A stretch of DNA of 32,051 bases from Pseudomonadota bacterium (GCA_021808405.1 JAKBBQ010000010.1:1-32051), one strand, 5' to 3'. Shown: positions 1 to 8,947, counted from the stretch's first letter. A program made the numbers and translations. Notes: generated by a model from the letters alone, not told the origin.

Positions 1-1279
1 GGTCGCCGCGGTACAGGTAGCCCAGGCGGGCGCAGTTGACGGTGACCACGCCGACCGAGCCGGTCTGCTCGGCCGAGCCGAACAGGCCGTTGCCCCGCTT
101 GAGGAGTTCGCGCAGGTCCAACTGCAGGCGGCAGCACATCGAGCGCACCATGTGCGGCTGCAGGTCGGAGTTGAGGAAGTTCTGGAAGTACGGCAGCCCG
201 TACTTGGCGGTCATCTCGAACAACCGCTCGGTGTTGGGGTGCTCCCAAGGGAAATCCGGGGTGATGTTGTAGGTCGGGATCGGGAAGGTGAACACCCGCC
301 CCTTGGCGTCGCCAGCGGCCATGACCTCGATGTAGGCGCGGTTGATCAGGTCCATCTCGGGCTGCAGCTCGCCGTAGACGAAGGGCATTTCCTCCCCGCC
401 GATCACGGGTACCTGCTGCGCCAGGTCGGCCGGGCAGGTCCAGTCGAAGGTCAGGTTGGTGAACGGGGTCTGCGTGCCCCAGCGACTGGGCACGTTGAGG
501 TTGAACACCAGTTCCTGCATGTGCTGGCGCACTTGCGAGTAGTCCAACCTGTCCTTGCGCACGAAGGGCGCCATGTAGGTGTCGAAACTGGAGAAGGCCT
601 GCGCGCCCGCCCACTCGTTCTGCAGCGTGCCGAGGAAGTTGACGATCTGCCCGATCGCGGCCCCCATGTGGCGCGGCGGCGATGACTCGACCTTGCCCGG
701 CACGCCGTTGAAGCCCTCCACCAGCAGTTGTCGCAGGCTCCAGCCGGCGCAGTAGCCCGACAGCATGTCCAGGTCGTGGATGTGCAGGTCGGCGTCGCGG
801 TGCGCCTGCCCGACCTCGGCCGGATAGACATGGGACAGCCAGTAGTTGGCGGTGACCTTGCCGGCCACGTTGAGGATCAGCCCGCCCAGGCTGTAGCCCT
901 GGTTGGCGTTGGCCTGCACCCTCCAGTCGCTGCGGTCGAGGTATTCGTTGACCGAGGTCTCGACCTCGACCAGGGTCCTGCGGTCGGCGCGCAGCCTGGC
1001 GTGCTGCTCGCGGTAGACGATATAGGCGCGCGCGGTGGCGGCGTGGCCGGCGGCGCTCAGCGCGGTTTCCACCCGGTCCTGGATCTGCTCCACGCCGGGT
1101 CGCCGCGCGGCATCGAGTTCCAGGGCGCGCACCACCTGCTCGGCCAGTCGCATGGCCTCGCCCGCGGCGATCTCCCCACTGGCCTGCCCGGCCTTCGCGA
1201 TGGCGTCGCGGATGCGTGCCGCATCGAAGGCAACGACGCGGCCATCGCGCTTGGTGACCGACTCCAGAACCTTGGCCAT
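1..1279 (-). CDS. nrdD: Anaerobic (class III) ribonucleoside-triphosphate reductase, partial (C-terminus beyond window start)
   Basis: Minus-strand translation from ATG at 1279: MAKVLESVTKRDGRVVAFDATRIRDAIAKAG (ATP-cone) ... PFTNLTFDWTCP ... VFTFPIPTYNITPDFPW ... GNGLFGSAEQTGSVGVVTVNCARLGYLYRGD, typical NrdD motifs. No stop before window edge, so it is absent from the ORF track. Confidence 0.93.
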   Translation of the reverse strand, partial: MAKVLESVTKRDGRVVAFDAARIRDAIAKAGQASGEIAAGEAMRLAEQVVRALELDAARRPGVEQIQDRVETALSAAGHAATARAYIVYREQHARLRADRRTLVEVETSVNEYLDRSDWRVQANANQGYSLGGLILNVAGKVTANYWLSHVYPAEVGQAHRDADLHIHDLDMLSGYCAGWSLRQLLVEGFNGVPGKVESSPPRHMGAAIGQIVNFLGTLQNEWAGAQAFSSFDTYMAPFVRKDRLDYSQVRQHMQELVFNLNVPSRWGTQTPFTNLTFDWTCPADLAQQVPVIGGEEMPFVYGELQPEMDLINRAYIEVMAAGDAKGRVFTFPIPTYNITPDFPWEHPNTERLFEMTAKYGLPYFQNFLNSDLQPHMVRSMCCRLQLDLRELLKRGNGLFGSAEQTGSVGVVTVNCARLGYLYRGD

Positions 1280-1313
1280 GCCTGCCTCCGGTGGACACGA
1301 TGGAGGCAAGATA

Positions 1314-1329
1314 CCACTAGCGGTAGTGG
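1314..1329. promoter_or_regulatory. NrdR-box-like palindrome 1 (CCACTAGCGGTAGTGG)
   Basis: 16-bp element with perfect 6-bp arms (CCACTA/TAGTGG); matches the outer positions of the NrdR consensus (ACACwATATATwGTGT), 35 bp upstream of the nrdD ATG. Confidence 0.7.
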
Positions 1330-1344
1330 AAAATGCTGCAGTGA

Positions 1345-1360
1345 ACACTAAATATGGGGT
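1345..1360. promoter_or_regulatory. NrdR-box-like element 2 (ACACTAAATATGGGGT)
   Basis: Good match to the left half and core of the NrdR consensus; 31 bp start-to-start from box 1 (about three helical turns), the usual NrdR tandem spacing. Confidence 0.7.
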
Positions 1361-1363
1361 CTT

Positions 1364-1377
1364 TTGACAGCGGTCAA
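1364..1377. promoter_or_regulatory. FNR/Anr/Dnr-type dyad (TTGAC-AGCG-GTCAA)
   Basis: Perfect 5-bp dyad with 4-bp spacer, resembling TTGATnnnnATCAA / TTGATnnnnGTCAA boxes, upstream of an oxygen-sensitive RNR gene. Confidence 0.6.
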
Positions 1378-1452
1378 CCGGCTGCGGGCGGTCCGCGCAT
1401 GCTGTAAGCTCGCGATCCACCAGTCGGGCCAACGCCCACGGAGGAGACGACC

Positions 1453-2850
1453 ATGACGACCGATCCGGCCGCGCAGATCGCTGCGCGCATCGACCGCCTT
1501 CCTTCATCGCGCACCGTGTGGACCATGGTGGTGCTGATTTCCCTGGGAGGGGTCTTCGAGTTCTACGACCTGTTCTTCACCGGCTACGTCGCGCCGGGGA
1601 TGATCGGCGCCGGGCTGTTCAAGCCCGAGTCGCTGGGCGTGCTGGCGTCGCTCAAGCCGCTGGCCATCGCCGGTTTCGGCACCTTCGTGTTCGCCACCTT
1701 CGCCGGCCTGTGGGTGGGCGCGCTGCTGCTGGGCTTTTTCGCCGATCGCTTCGGTCGCCGAAGCGTGTTCACCGGGGCGCTGGTGTGGTACATGGTCTGC
1801 ACCGCGATCATGGCCTTCCAGACCAGCGGGCTGTGGCTGGACGTCTGGCGCTTCATCGCAGGAATCGGAATCGGCATCGAACTGGTGACCATCGACACCT
1901 ACATTTCGGAGCTGATCCCGGGGCGCGACCGCGGCCGCGCCTACGCGATGAACCAGTTCATCACCTTCTGCGTCGTTCCGCTGATCGCCTTCCTGGCCTG
2001 GGCGCTCAAGGGCACCACGCCGTTCGGGATGGACTATTGGAGGGTGCTGATCCTCGTCGGCTCGGTGGGCGCGGTGGTGGTCTGGGTGCTGCAGCGCGGC
2101 ATTCCGGAAAGCCCGCGCTGGCTGGCGCGTCGCGGCCGCATCGAGGACGCTGAGCGCATCGTCTCGGACATCGAGCGCAAGGTGGTCGCCGAGGGGCGCG
2201 GGCCGCTGCCCGAGCCGGTGGTGCAGGCACGCGAGCAGGCCGGGGAGGGCAGCCTGGCGGAGATCTTCGGGCCGCAGTACCTGCGGCGCACGGTGATCAT
2301 GTCGGTTTTCAACATGGCCCAGGTGATCGGCTTCTACGGCTTCGCCGCCTGGGTGCCCACGCTGCTGATGCACCGCGGCGTGCACGTGACCACCAGCCTG
2401 CAGTACGCCTTCATCATCGCCATCGCCAACCCGGTGGGCCCGCTGCTGGGCAGCTGGTTCGCCGATCGCCTGGAGCGCAAGACCCAGATCAGCGTCGCGC
2501 TGCTGGTGATGGGGGTGACCATCGCGTTGTTCGCCCAGGCCAGCGCGCCGGCGCTGCTGATCGCCCTCGGCGTGGTGTTCACCCTGGCCTCCAACATCAT
2601 GTCCTTCGCCTACCACGGCTACCAGACCGAGGTGTTTCCCACCCGCGTCCGGGCGCGCGCGGTGGGCTTCGTCTATTCGTGGAGCCGCCTCGCGGCCGCG
2701 TTCGCCGGCCTGGCGATCGGCATCCTGCTGCACCGCTGGGGGGTTCCCGGGGTGGCCATGTTCATCGCGGTGTCGATGGCGCTGGGTATCGCGATGATCC
2801 TGCTCGGGCCGGCCACTCGCGGCCGCTCGCTGGAAGCGATCAACGAGTGA
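1453..2850 (+). CDS. MFS transporter (sugar/aromatic-acid-type, 12 TM)
   Basis: 465 aa; MFS signatures GFFADRFGRRSVF, RFIAGIGIGIELVTIDTYISELIPGRDRGRAYA, PESPRWLARRGR; RBS ggaggag before ATG. Confidence 0.9.
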   Translation: MTTDPAAQIAARIDRLPSSRTVWTMVVLISLGGVFEFYDLFFTGYVAPGMIGAGLFKPESLGVLASLKPLAIAGFGTFVFATFAGLWVGALLLGFFADRFGRRSVFTGALVWYMVCTAIMAFQTSGLWLDVWRFIAGIGIGIELVTIDTYISELIPGRDRGRAYAMNQFITFCVVPLIAFLAWALKGTTPFGMDYWRVLILVGSVGAVVVWVLQRGIPESPRWLARRGRIEDAERIVSDIERKVVAEGRGPLPEPVVQAREQAGEGSLAEIFGPQYLRRTVIMSVFNMAQVIGFYGFAAWVPTLLMHRGVHVTTSLQYAFIIAIANPVGPLLGSWFADRLERKTQISVALLVMGVTIALFAQASAPALLIALGVVFTLASNIMSFAYHGYQTEVFPTRVRARAVGFVYSWSRLAAAFAGLAIGILLHRWGVPGVAMFIAVSMALGIAMILLGPATRGRSLEAINE

Positions 2851-5230
2851 GGCGCGGCGGGCGCTGCGGCCAGGTCCAGCGCGCCCACTGCGGAGGGTCC
2901 TCGCCGTGCTGCCGGGCATGGCGCCCGCAGGCGAGGATTTCCTCGTGCATGACCCGCCGCAGCGGATCGCCCCGCGAGCCCAGCCGCGGCAGCCGCTCGA
3001 GGGCGTCGAGCACGAGGTGGAAGCGGTCGATGCGGTTGCGCATCGCCAGCGCCAGTGGGGTGTCGACACTGCCGTGCTCGTTGTAGCCGTGCACATGCAG
3101 GTTGCGCGCGTTGGCGCGCCGGAAGCACAGCTTGCGCACCAGCGAGGGGTAGCCGTGGAAGTTGAACACCACCGGCTTGTCGCGGGTGAACAGGGCATCG
3201 AACTCGGCGTCCGGCAGTCCGTGCTCGTGCTCGCTGTCGGGCAGCAGCCGGAACAGGTCGACCACGTTGAGCAGCCGCACCTTGACTTCGGGCAGGTGCT
3301 CGCGCAGCAGTGCGGTCGCGGCCAGCGCCTCCAGCGTGGGCACGTCGCCGGCGCAGGCCATCACCAGGTCGGGCTCCTCGCTGCCGGCGTTGCTCGCCCA
3401 GTCCCAGATGCCGATTCCCCTGGCGCAGTGCGCGATCGCCTGGTCGATCCCCAGGTACTGCAGGTGCTGCTGCTTGTCGGCGACGATCACGTTGACCTTG
3501 TCGACGCTGTCCAGGCAATGGCGGGCGACCGCCAGCAGGCAGTTGGCGTCGGGCGGCAGGTAGATGCGGGTGATCCGCGGGCTCTTGTGGGTCACCAGGT
3601 CGAGGAAGCCCGGATCCTGGTGCGAAAAGCCGTTGTGGTCCTGGCGCCAGACGGTGGAACTCAGCACCAGGTTCAGCGAGGACACGCTGGCGCGCCACGG
3701 TACCTCGGCCGCCTTCTCCAGCCATTTGGCGTGCTGGTTGAACATCGAGCCGACGATCTGGGTGAAGGCCTCGTAGGAGGCGAAGATCCCATGGCGCCCC
3801 GACAGCAGGTAGCCCTCCAGCCATCCCTCCAGCGTGTGCTCGGACAGGTACTCCATCACCCGTCCGTCGGCAGCCAGGTGGCCGCCGTCGGCGTCCTCGG
3901 GCAGCAGGCGGCCCATCCAGGCCTTCGCGGTGGCCTGGTAGACATCGTCGAGGCGGTTGGAGGCGAGTTCGTCCGGACTGAAGATGCGGAAGTTGTCGGG
4001 GTTGGCGCGGATGACGTCGCGCAGCAGTCGACCGAGCGGGCGGGTGTTGTCCACCGCCAGGGCTCCCGGCGCGTCGACCGCCACCGCGTGCTCGCGCGCC
4101 TCGGGCAGGCGCAGCGGGCGGCGCAGCAGCCCGCCGTTGGCCACCGGCTGGGCGCTGATGCGGCGGCTTCCCCGCGGCGCCAGCGCGAGCAACTCCGGCA
4201 GCGGCCTGGCCTGCGAGTCGAAGCAGCGCTCCGGGTGGTAGCTGCGCAGCCACTGCTCGAGCAGCCGCAGGTGCTGCGCGTCCCGGTTCGGGTCGAGGGG
4301 GATCTGATGGGCGCGCCAGGTGCCTTCCACCTGATGGCCGTCAACCACCTTCGGCCCGGTCCAGCCCTTGGGGGTGCGCAGCACGATCACCGGCCAGCGC
4401 TCCACGCCGGTGGCCGGCGCGGAGCGCGCGCGGCGCTGGATCGTGGCCATGCGCTCCAGCGCCTGGTCCAGCGCGCCGGCCAGCTCGCGGTGCACCGCGG
4501 CCGGGTCGTCGCCCTCGACGAACCAGGGGGCATAGCCGTAGCCGCGCAGCAGCTCGGCGAGTTGCCGGCGCGGCAGGCGCGCCAGCAGCGTCGGGTTGGC
4601 GATCTTGTAGCCGTTGAGGTGCAGCACCGGCAGCACCGCGCCGTCGCGCGCCGGGTTGAGGAACTGCAGCGAGTGCCAGGCGGTGGCCAGCGGCCCGGTT
4701 TCGGCCTCGCCGTCGCCGACCATGCACACGACGACCAGGTCGGGATGGTCGAAGGCCATGCCGAAGGCATGCGCCAGGCTGTAGCCGAGTTCGCCGCCTT
4801 CGTGCACCGAGCCCGGGGTTTGCGGGGTGCAGTGGCTGCCGAGGCCCCCGGGAAAGGAAAAGTGCTTGAAAAAATTCCGCAGCCCTTGCGGTGAATGACC
4901 CTTGTCCGCATGGAGTTCGCCGTAGGTTCCCTCCATCCAGGCGTGTGCCAGTACCGCCGGCGCGCCGTGCCCGGGACCGCAGACAAAGGCCACCTGCAGG
5001 TCGCGCCGCACGATCGCCCGGTTCAGGTGGGCGAGCACCAGCGCCAGCCCGGGATCGGAACCCCAGTGGCCGAGGAGGCGGCGTTTGATATGCGAAGGCT
5101 CGAGCGGGAGCTCGAGCAGCGGGTTGTCCTGCAGGTACAGCATGCCGGCGCACAGGTACAGGCAGGCGCGCCAGTAGCGATCGATCGCGTCGAGTTCGGC
5201 GGCGCTCGCCGCGGCGAACGATGGGGGCAT
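2840..5230 (-). CDS. xfp: Xylulose-5-phosphate/fructose-6-phosphate phosphoketolase
   Basis: From ATG 5230: MPPSFAAASAAELDAIDRYWRACLYLCAGMLYLQDNPLL...GHWGSDPGLALVLAHLNRAI...CGPGHGAPAVLAHAWMEGTY...GGELGYSLAHAFGMAFDHPDLVVVCMVGDGEAETGPLATAWHS; typical TPP-dependent phosphoketolase. The ORF track start at 5770 is an artefactual extension. Confidence 0.95.
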   Translation of the reverse strand: MPPSFAAASAAELDAIDRYWRACLYLCAGMLYLQDNPLLELPLEPSHIKRRLLGHWGSDPGLALVLAHLNRAIVRRDLQVAFVCGPGHGAPAVLAHAWMEGTYGELHADKGHSPQGLRNFFKHFSFPGGLGSHCTPQTPGSVHEGGELGYSLAHAFGMAFDHPDLVVVCMVGDGEAETGPLATAWHSLQFLNPARDGAVLPVLHLNGYKIANPTLLARLPRRQLAELLRGYGYAPWFVEGDDPAAVHRELAGALDQALERMATIQRRARSAPATGVERWPVIVLRTPKGWTGPKVVDGHQVEGTWRAHQIPLDPNRDAQHLRLLEQWLRSYHPERCFDSQARPLPELLALAPRGSRRISAQPVANGGLLRRPLRLPEAREHAVAVDAPGALAVDNTRPLGRLLRDVIRANPDNFRIFSPDELASNRLDDVYQATAKAWMGRLLPEDADGGHLAADGRVMEYLSEHTLEGWLEGYLLSGRHGIFASYEAFTQIVGSMFNQHAKWLEKAAEVPWRASVSSLNLVLSSTVWRQDHNGFSHQDPGFLDLVTHKSPRITRIYLPPDANCLLAVARHCLDSVDKVNVIVADKQQHLQYLGIDQAIAHCARGIGIWDWASNAGSEEPDLVMACAGDVPTLEALAATALLREHLPEVKVRLLNVVDLFRLLPDSEHEHGLPDAEFDALFTRDKPVVFNFHGYPSLVRKLCFRRANARNLHVHGYNEHGSVDTPLALAMRNRIDRFHLVLDALERLPRLGSRGDPLRRVMHEEILACGRHARQHGEDPPQWARWTWPQRPPRLTR

Positions 5231-5271
5231 GGTGGCGGGCCGGGCGTGCACGGGCGTGGCCGGGCGGCGCG

Positions 5272-6651
5272 TCAGGTCGACACCTGCTCGCCCTTGCCGG
5301 GCATCAGCACCTCGGTGTCGCGAAGTTGCGCTGCGAAGGCCCGCATGGCCTGTTCGTCGCCGTGCACCAGCACGGTGCGCCGCGGCCGCAGCGCGCGCTG
5401 CCAGGCCAGCAGTTCGTCGCGGTCGGCGTGCGCCGAGAAGCCGTTGATGGTGTGCAGCCGGGCGCGAACCGGAACCTGTTCGCCGAACAGTCGCACCTGC
5501 CTGGCGCCGTCGATGAGTTCGCGCGCCAGCGTGCCCCTGGCCGCGTAGCCGACGAACACCACGCTGCAGTCCTGGCGCCACAGGTTGTGGCGCAGGTGGT
5601 GGCGCACCCGGCCCCCGGTGCACATTCCCGAGCCGGCCATGATCACCGCGCCGCCCACCAGGGTGTTGAGGGCGATCGAGTCGGCGGTGTCGCGGGTGAA
5701 GCGCAGCCCGGGCAGCGCGAACGGGTCCTTGCCGTCGGCGAACAGTTCGCGCTCGCGGGGGGCGAAGCATTCGGGATGGCGGCGAAACACCTCGGTCGCG
5801 GAAATGGCCATCGGCGAGTCGAGGAACACCGGCAGCGACCTGGGCAGCCTGCCGCTGTCGACACCCTGGCGCAGGTAGTACAGCAGTTCCTGCGCGCGCT
5901 CCATCGCGAAGGTCGGGATCACCACGTTGCCGCCGCGGGCGATGGTCTCGGTGATCGCCGCGTAGAGCTCGTCGATCGACGGCGCGAGCGCCTTGTGCAG
6001 GCGGTCGCCGTAGGTGGTTTCCATCACCACCGTGCCGGCTGGTGGCGGCAGTTGCGGCCCGCGCAGGATCGCCCGCCCGCCGTAGCCCAGGTCGCCGGAG
6101 AAGATCGCCGCCGACTCGGGGCCCCCGCCGTCGTCGATGCGCAGGCTCGCCGAGCCGAGGATGTGCCCTGCGTCATGGAAGCTCGCGCGCAGCGCGCCGC
6201 CCAGATCCAGGGTCTGTCCGTAGCTGGCGGTGCGGCCGAATCGGTCCATCGCGTTGAGGGCGTCGAGGGTGTCGTACAAGGGCTTGCGGCCGGCCTCGCC
6301 GCGGCGGCGGGCGTGGCGTTCCCGGCGCTCGGCTTCCTCTTCGTGCAGGCGCGCGGCGTCGAGCAGGACCAGGCGCGCGAGCTCCCGCGTCGCAGAGGTG
6401 GAGATGATCTCCCCGGCAAAACCCCGCTGGACCAGCAGGGGGATGCGGCCGCAATGGTCGAGGTGGGCGTGGGTGAGCAACAGGATATCGATGGACCGCG
6501 GGTCGAAGCCGAAGTCCTCGGCATTCTCCTCGTCGAGTTCGCGGCTTCCCTGGTACAGGCCGCAGTCGACCAGCAGGCGCTTGCCGGCCGCCTCGACCAG
6601 GTGGCACGATCCGGTGACCTCGCGGTCGGCGCCGTGGAAGGAAATCTTCAT
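5272..6651 (-). CDS. Metallo-beta-lactamase / beta-CASP (CPSF-like) ribonuclease-family protein
   Basis: From ATG 6651: MKISFHGADREVTGSCHLVEAAGKRLLVDCGLYQG; HAHLDHCGRIP (HxHxDH), IFSGDLGYGG, SGMCTGGRVRHHL, GFSAHADRDELLAW (RNA-metabolising MBL C-terminal motif). Confidence 0.93.
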   Translation of the reverse strand: MKISFHGADREVTGSCHLVEAAGKRLLVDCGLYQGSRELDEENAEDFGFDPRSIDILLLTHAHLDHCGRIPLLVQRGFAGEIISTSATRELARLVLLDAARLHEEEAERRERHARRRGEAGRKPLYDTLDALNAMDRFGRTASYGQTLDLGGALRASFHDAGHILGSASLRIDDGGGPESAAIFSGDLGYGGRAILRGPQLPPPAGTVVMETTYGDRLHKALAPSIDELYAAITETIARGGNVVIPTFAMERAQELLYYLRQGVDSGRLPRSLPVFLDSPMAISATEVFRRHPECFAPRERELFADGKDPFALPGLRFTRDTADSIALNTLVGGAVIMAGSGMCTGGRVRHHLRHNLWRQDCSVVFVGYAARGTLARELIDGARQVRLFGEQVPVRARLHTINGFSAHADRDELLAWQRALRPRRTVLVHGDEQAMRAFAAQLRDTEVLMPGKGEQVST

Positions 6652-7673
6652 CGTGCCTCCTCGGTCCGCGATGGGGCCTGGGTCAACGGCGTTCCGTTGC
6701 GACGGTGCCAGTCGAGGATCGCCGACCACGCCTGCTGCGCCGTTTCGGCGTACTGGAACAGGTCCAGGTCCTCTTCGTCGATGCTGCCCATTTCCAGCAG
6801 GAACTCGGCGTCGAACACCTTGCTCCAGTAGTCCTGCCCGATCAGCACCACCGGGATCGGCTCGGTCTTGCGGGTCTGGATCAGCGTGAGCGCGCAGAAC
6901 AGTTCGTCCATCGTCCCGTAGCCGCCTGGGAGCGCGACCAGCGCAGCCGCGCGCTTGACGAAATGCAGCTTGCGCATCGCGAAGTAGTGGAAGCGCATGC
7001 ACAGGCCCGGGGTCAGGTAGGGGTTGGGATATTGCTCCCTCGGCAGGCTGATGTTCAGCCCGATGCTTTTCGCCCCCACGTCGAAGGCCCCACGATTGGC
7101 GGCCTCCATCGCTCCCGGGCCGCCGCCGGTGAGCACCGCGAGCCCGGGGTTGCCGCAGCCGCCGACCAGCTGCCCCAGTTGCCGGCCGACTTCGTAATAG
7201 CGCGAAAGTTCGGCGCGGCGCTCGGCCCGCCGCAGCGCCAGCTGGCAGCCCGGGTCGCTCGCTTGGGCAGCGGCGCGCTGCCGCGCCGCTGCCAGTTCGC
7301 GGCGCGCCCTGGCCGGTTCGCGCAGCCGCGTGCTGCCGAACACCACGACGGTGCGTTCGATTCCCTGGCCGGCGAGGATGCGCTCGGCCTTCAGGTAATC
7401 CAGGTGCAGTCGAAGTCCGCGGGTGTCGTCGGCATGCAGCAGTTCGACGTCGCTGTCCCCCTCGAGATACGAGGCGTCCTGCATGATGGCCTGCAGCCGC
7501 GTGTCGACCTCGGCCTCGTCTTCGCGCGACTTGGGCTGTTCCCACGGAAGCGGTACGCGCCGCGCTGGGCGACGCGGCGCGCCAGCGCCCTCGGCGGGCT
7601 CCCGCGCAGTCTGGCGCTGGTTCGGCTCGGGTGGGTGTTCGGTTGACTTGCGTCGGCCTTTTCCAGCTGACAA
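6648..7673 (-). CDS. LOG-family (TIGR00730-like) nucleotide 5'-monophosphate phosphoribohydrolase
   Basis: TVVVFGSTRLREP...LTGGGPGAMEAANRGAFDVGAKSIGLNISLPREQ...RKLHFVKRAAALVALPGGYGTMDELFCALTLIQTRK (PGGxGTxxE). Start inferred as TTG at 7673 with an upstream G-rich stretch; stop overlaps the next gene's ATG (ATGA). Confidence 0.88.
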   Translation of the reverse strand: MSAGKGRRKSTEHPPEPNQRQTAREPAEGAGAPRRPARRVPLPWEQPKSREDEAEVDTRLQAIMQDASYLEGDSDVELLHADDTRGLRLHLDYLKAERILAGQGIERTVVVFGSTRLREPARARRELAAARQRAAAQASDPGCQLALRRAERRAELSRYYEVGRQLGQLVGGCGNPGLAVLTGGGPGAMEAANRGAFDVGAKSIGLNISLPREQYPNPYLTPGLCMRFHYFAMRKLHFVKRAAALVALPGGYGTMDELFCALTLIQTRKTEPIPVVLIGQDYWSKVFDAEFLLEMGSIDEEDLDLFQYAETAQQAWSAILDWHRRNGTPLTQAPSRTEEAR

Positions 7674-7847
7674 TTGATATACCCCCGAACAAGCAGCGCA
7701 TGGGCGAACCCAGACCAGTATAGCCACTGCAAGGCCGCGCGGCGGCCGGCGCGGCGCGCGGTTCGCGCAAGGCCCTTCGCAGCGATTCGCGCAGGATTTA
7801 CAGTCGGGTGCATGCGCAGTGCGATCCCGGAACAGGAGCCCCCCGGC

Positions 7848-8414
7848 ATGAACGACTCCCTGCAGACCTTCGTTTCGCGCGTCGACTCGATCGTCGACCG
7901 CCATGGCGCCGACGAACCCGCGGTGCTCGACGGTGTCGACTCCGCGCTGCGCGAACTGCTGTCGCGCGACGACTGGCTCGACGAGCCGCGCGCCCGCCCC
8001 CATCCGGTCTATTACCAGCAGTACCTGCTGCACGCCGACCCGCAGGGGCGCTTCAGCGTGGTGAGCTTCGTCTGGGGACCGGGGCAGCGCACCCCGATCC
8101 ACGACCACTGCACCTGGGGCGTCATCGGCATGCTGCGCGGCGAGGAGATCGCGCGGCCCTATCGCGTCGAGGACGGCCGGCTGGTCGCCGACGGTCCCGA
8201 GGAAAGGCTGCTGCCCGGGATGACCGCCAGGGTGTCGCCTGCGATCGGCGACATCCATATCGTTCGCAACGCGTACGACGACAGGGTGTCGATCAGCATC
8301 CATGTGTATGGCTCGGACATCGGCAAGCAGCCGCGCCATGTCTACGACCCGCAGAGCGGCGCGGTGAAGACCTTCGTCTCCGGCTATTCCAACCATCCGG
8401 ACTACGGCAGATAG
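7848..8414 (+). CDS. Cysteine dioxygenase-like cupin (thiol dioxygenase family)
   Basis: MNDSLQTFVSRVDSIVDRHG...GPGQRTPIHDHCTWGVIGMLRGEE...ISIHVYGSDIGKQPRHVYD; HxH...H metal site; RBS aggag upstream. Confidence 0.85.
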   Translation: MNDSLQTFVSRVDSIVDRHGADEPAVLDGVDSALRELLSRDDWLDEPRARPHPVYYQQYLLHADPQGRFSVVSFVWGPGQRTPIHDHCTWGVIGMLRGEEIARPYRVEDGRLVADGPEERLLPGMTARVSPAIGDIHIVRNAYDDRVSISIHVYGSDIGKQPRHVYDPQSGAVKTFVSGYSNHPDYGR

Positions 8415-8470
8415 TCGCCGGGCGGCCCATCCCGGTTGCGCCGCGGGGCGCGGCAAGGAAGCTCGCCGGC

Positions 8471-8893
8471 TCAGCCGCGCGGCACCGGCGGCGCGGGCTG
8501 GCCGGCGACCCGCTCGAGGCCCGGGTCGAGGCAGGCCCACGCCGGCGCGCTGGCCGCCCAGATGTTCGCGCCGGGCCGCACCGACGACGGGTCGTCGAGC
8601 GTTCCGGCTCGCACCACGGTGTACAGCGGCCGCCCCGACGAGTCGGAGAACAGGTGGCAGCCGCAGGTCGGGCAGAAGCGCCGGGTGATGCGGTTGCCGC
8701 TGTCGGCGGTGCCGGTGTGCGAGGCGATCGCGCCCTGCACCCGCAGCGCGGCGGCCGGCACCACCACGTTGACCGTCCCGTTGCCGGCGATGCGCTGGCA
8801 GTCGCGGCACCAGCAGATGCGGGTGAACAAGGGCTCGGCGTCGATGCGGTAGCGCACCGCGCCGCACAGGCAGCCACCGCTGCGCTCGCTCAT
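8471..8893 (-). CDS. GFA / CENP-V-domain family protein
   Basis: MSERSGGCLCGAVRYRIDAEPLFTRICWCRDCQRIAGNG...RRFCPTCGCHLFSDSSGRP; canonical Cys pattern of GFA domain. Confidence 0.9.
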   Translation of the reverse strand: MSERSGGCLCGAVRYRIDAEPLFTRICWCRDCQRIAGNGTVNVVVPAAALRVQGAIASHTGTADSGNRITRRFCPTCGCHLFSDSSGRPLYTVVRAGTLDDPSSVRPGANIWAASAPAWACLDPGLERVAGQPAPPVPRG

Positions 8894-8947
8894 GGTCTTT
8901 CCTCCCGGGATCGGTTCCGATCGATCGCCCGGCCTGCCGGCACGGGC

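Noticed and set aside
1504-3198. 564-aa minus-strand ORF opposite the MFS gene
   Set aside because: H/Q/R/D-rich antisense shadow with no domain signature.
2906-4894. Long plus-strand ORF (662 aa) opposite phosphoketolase
   Set aside because: Shadow ORF: GC-rich codon bias on the true minus-strand gene opens this frame; composition V/Q/H/R-rich, no recognisable domain.
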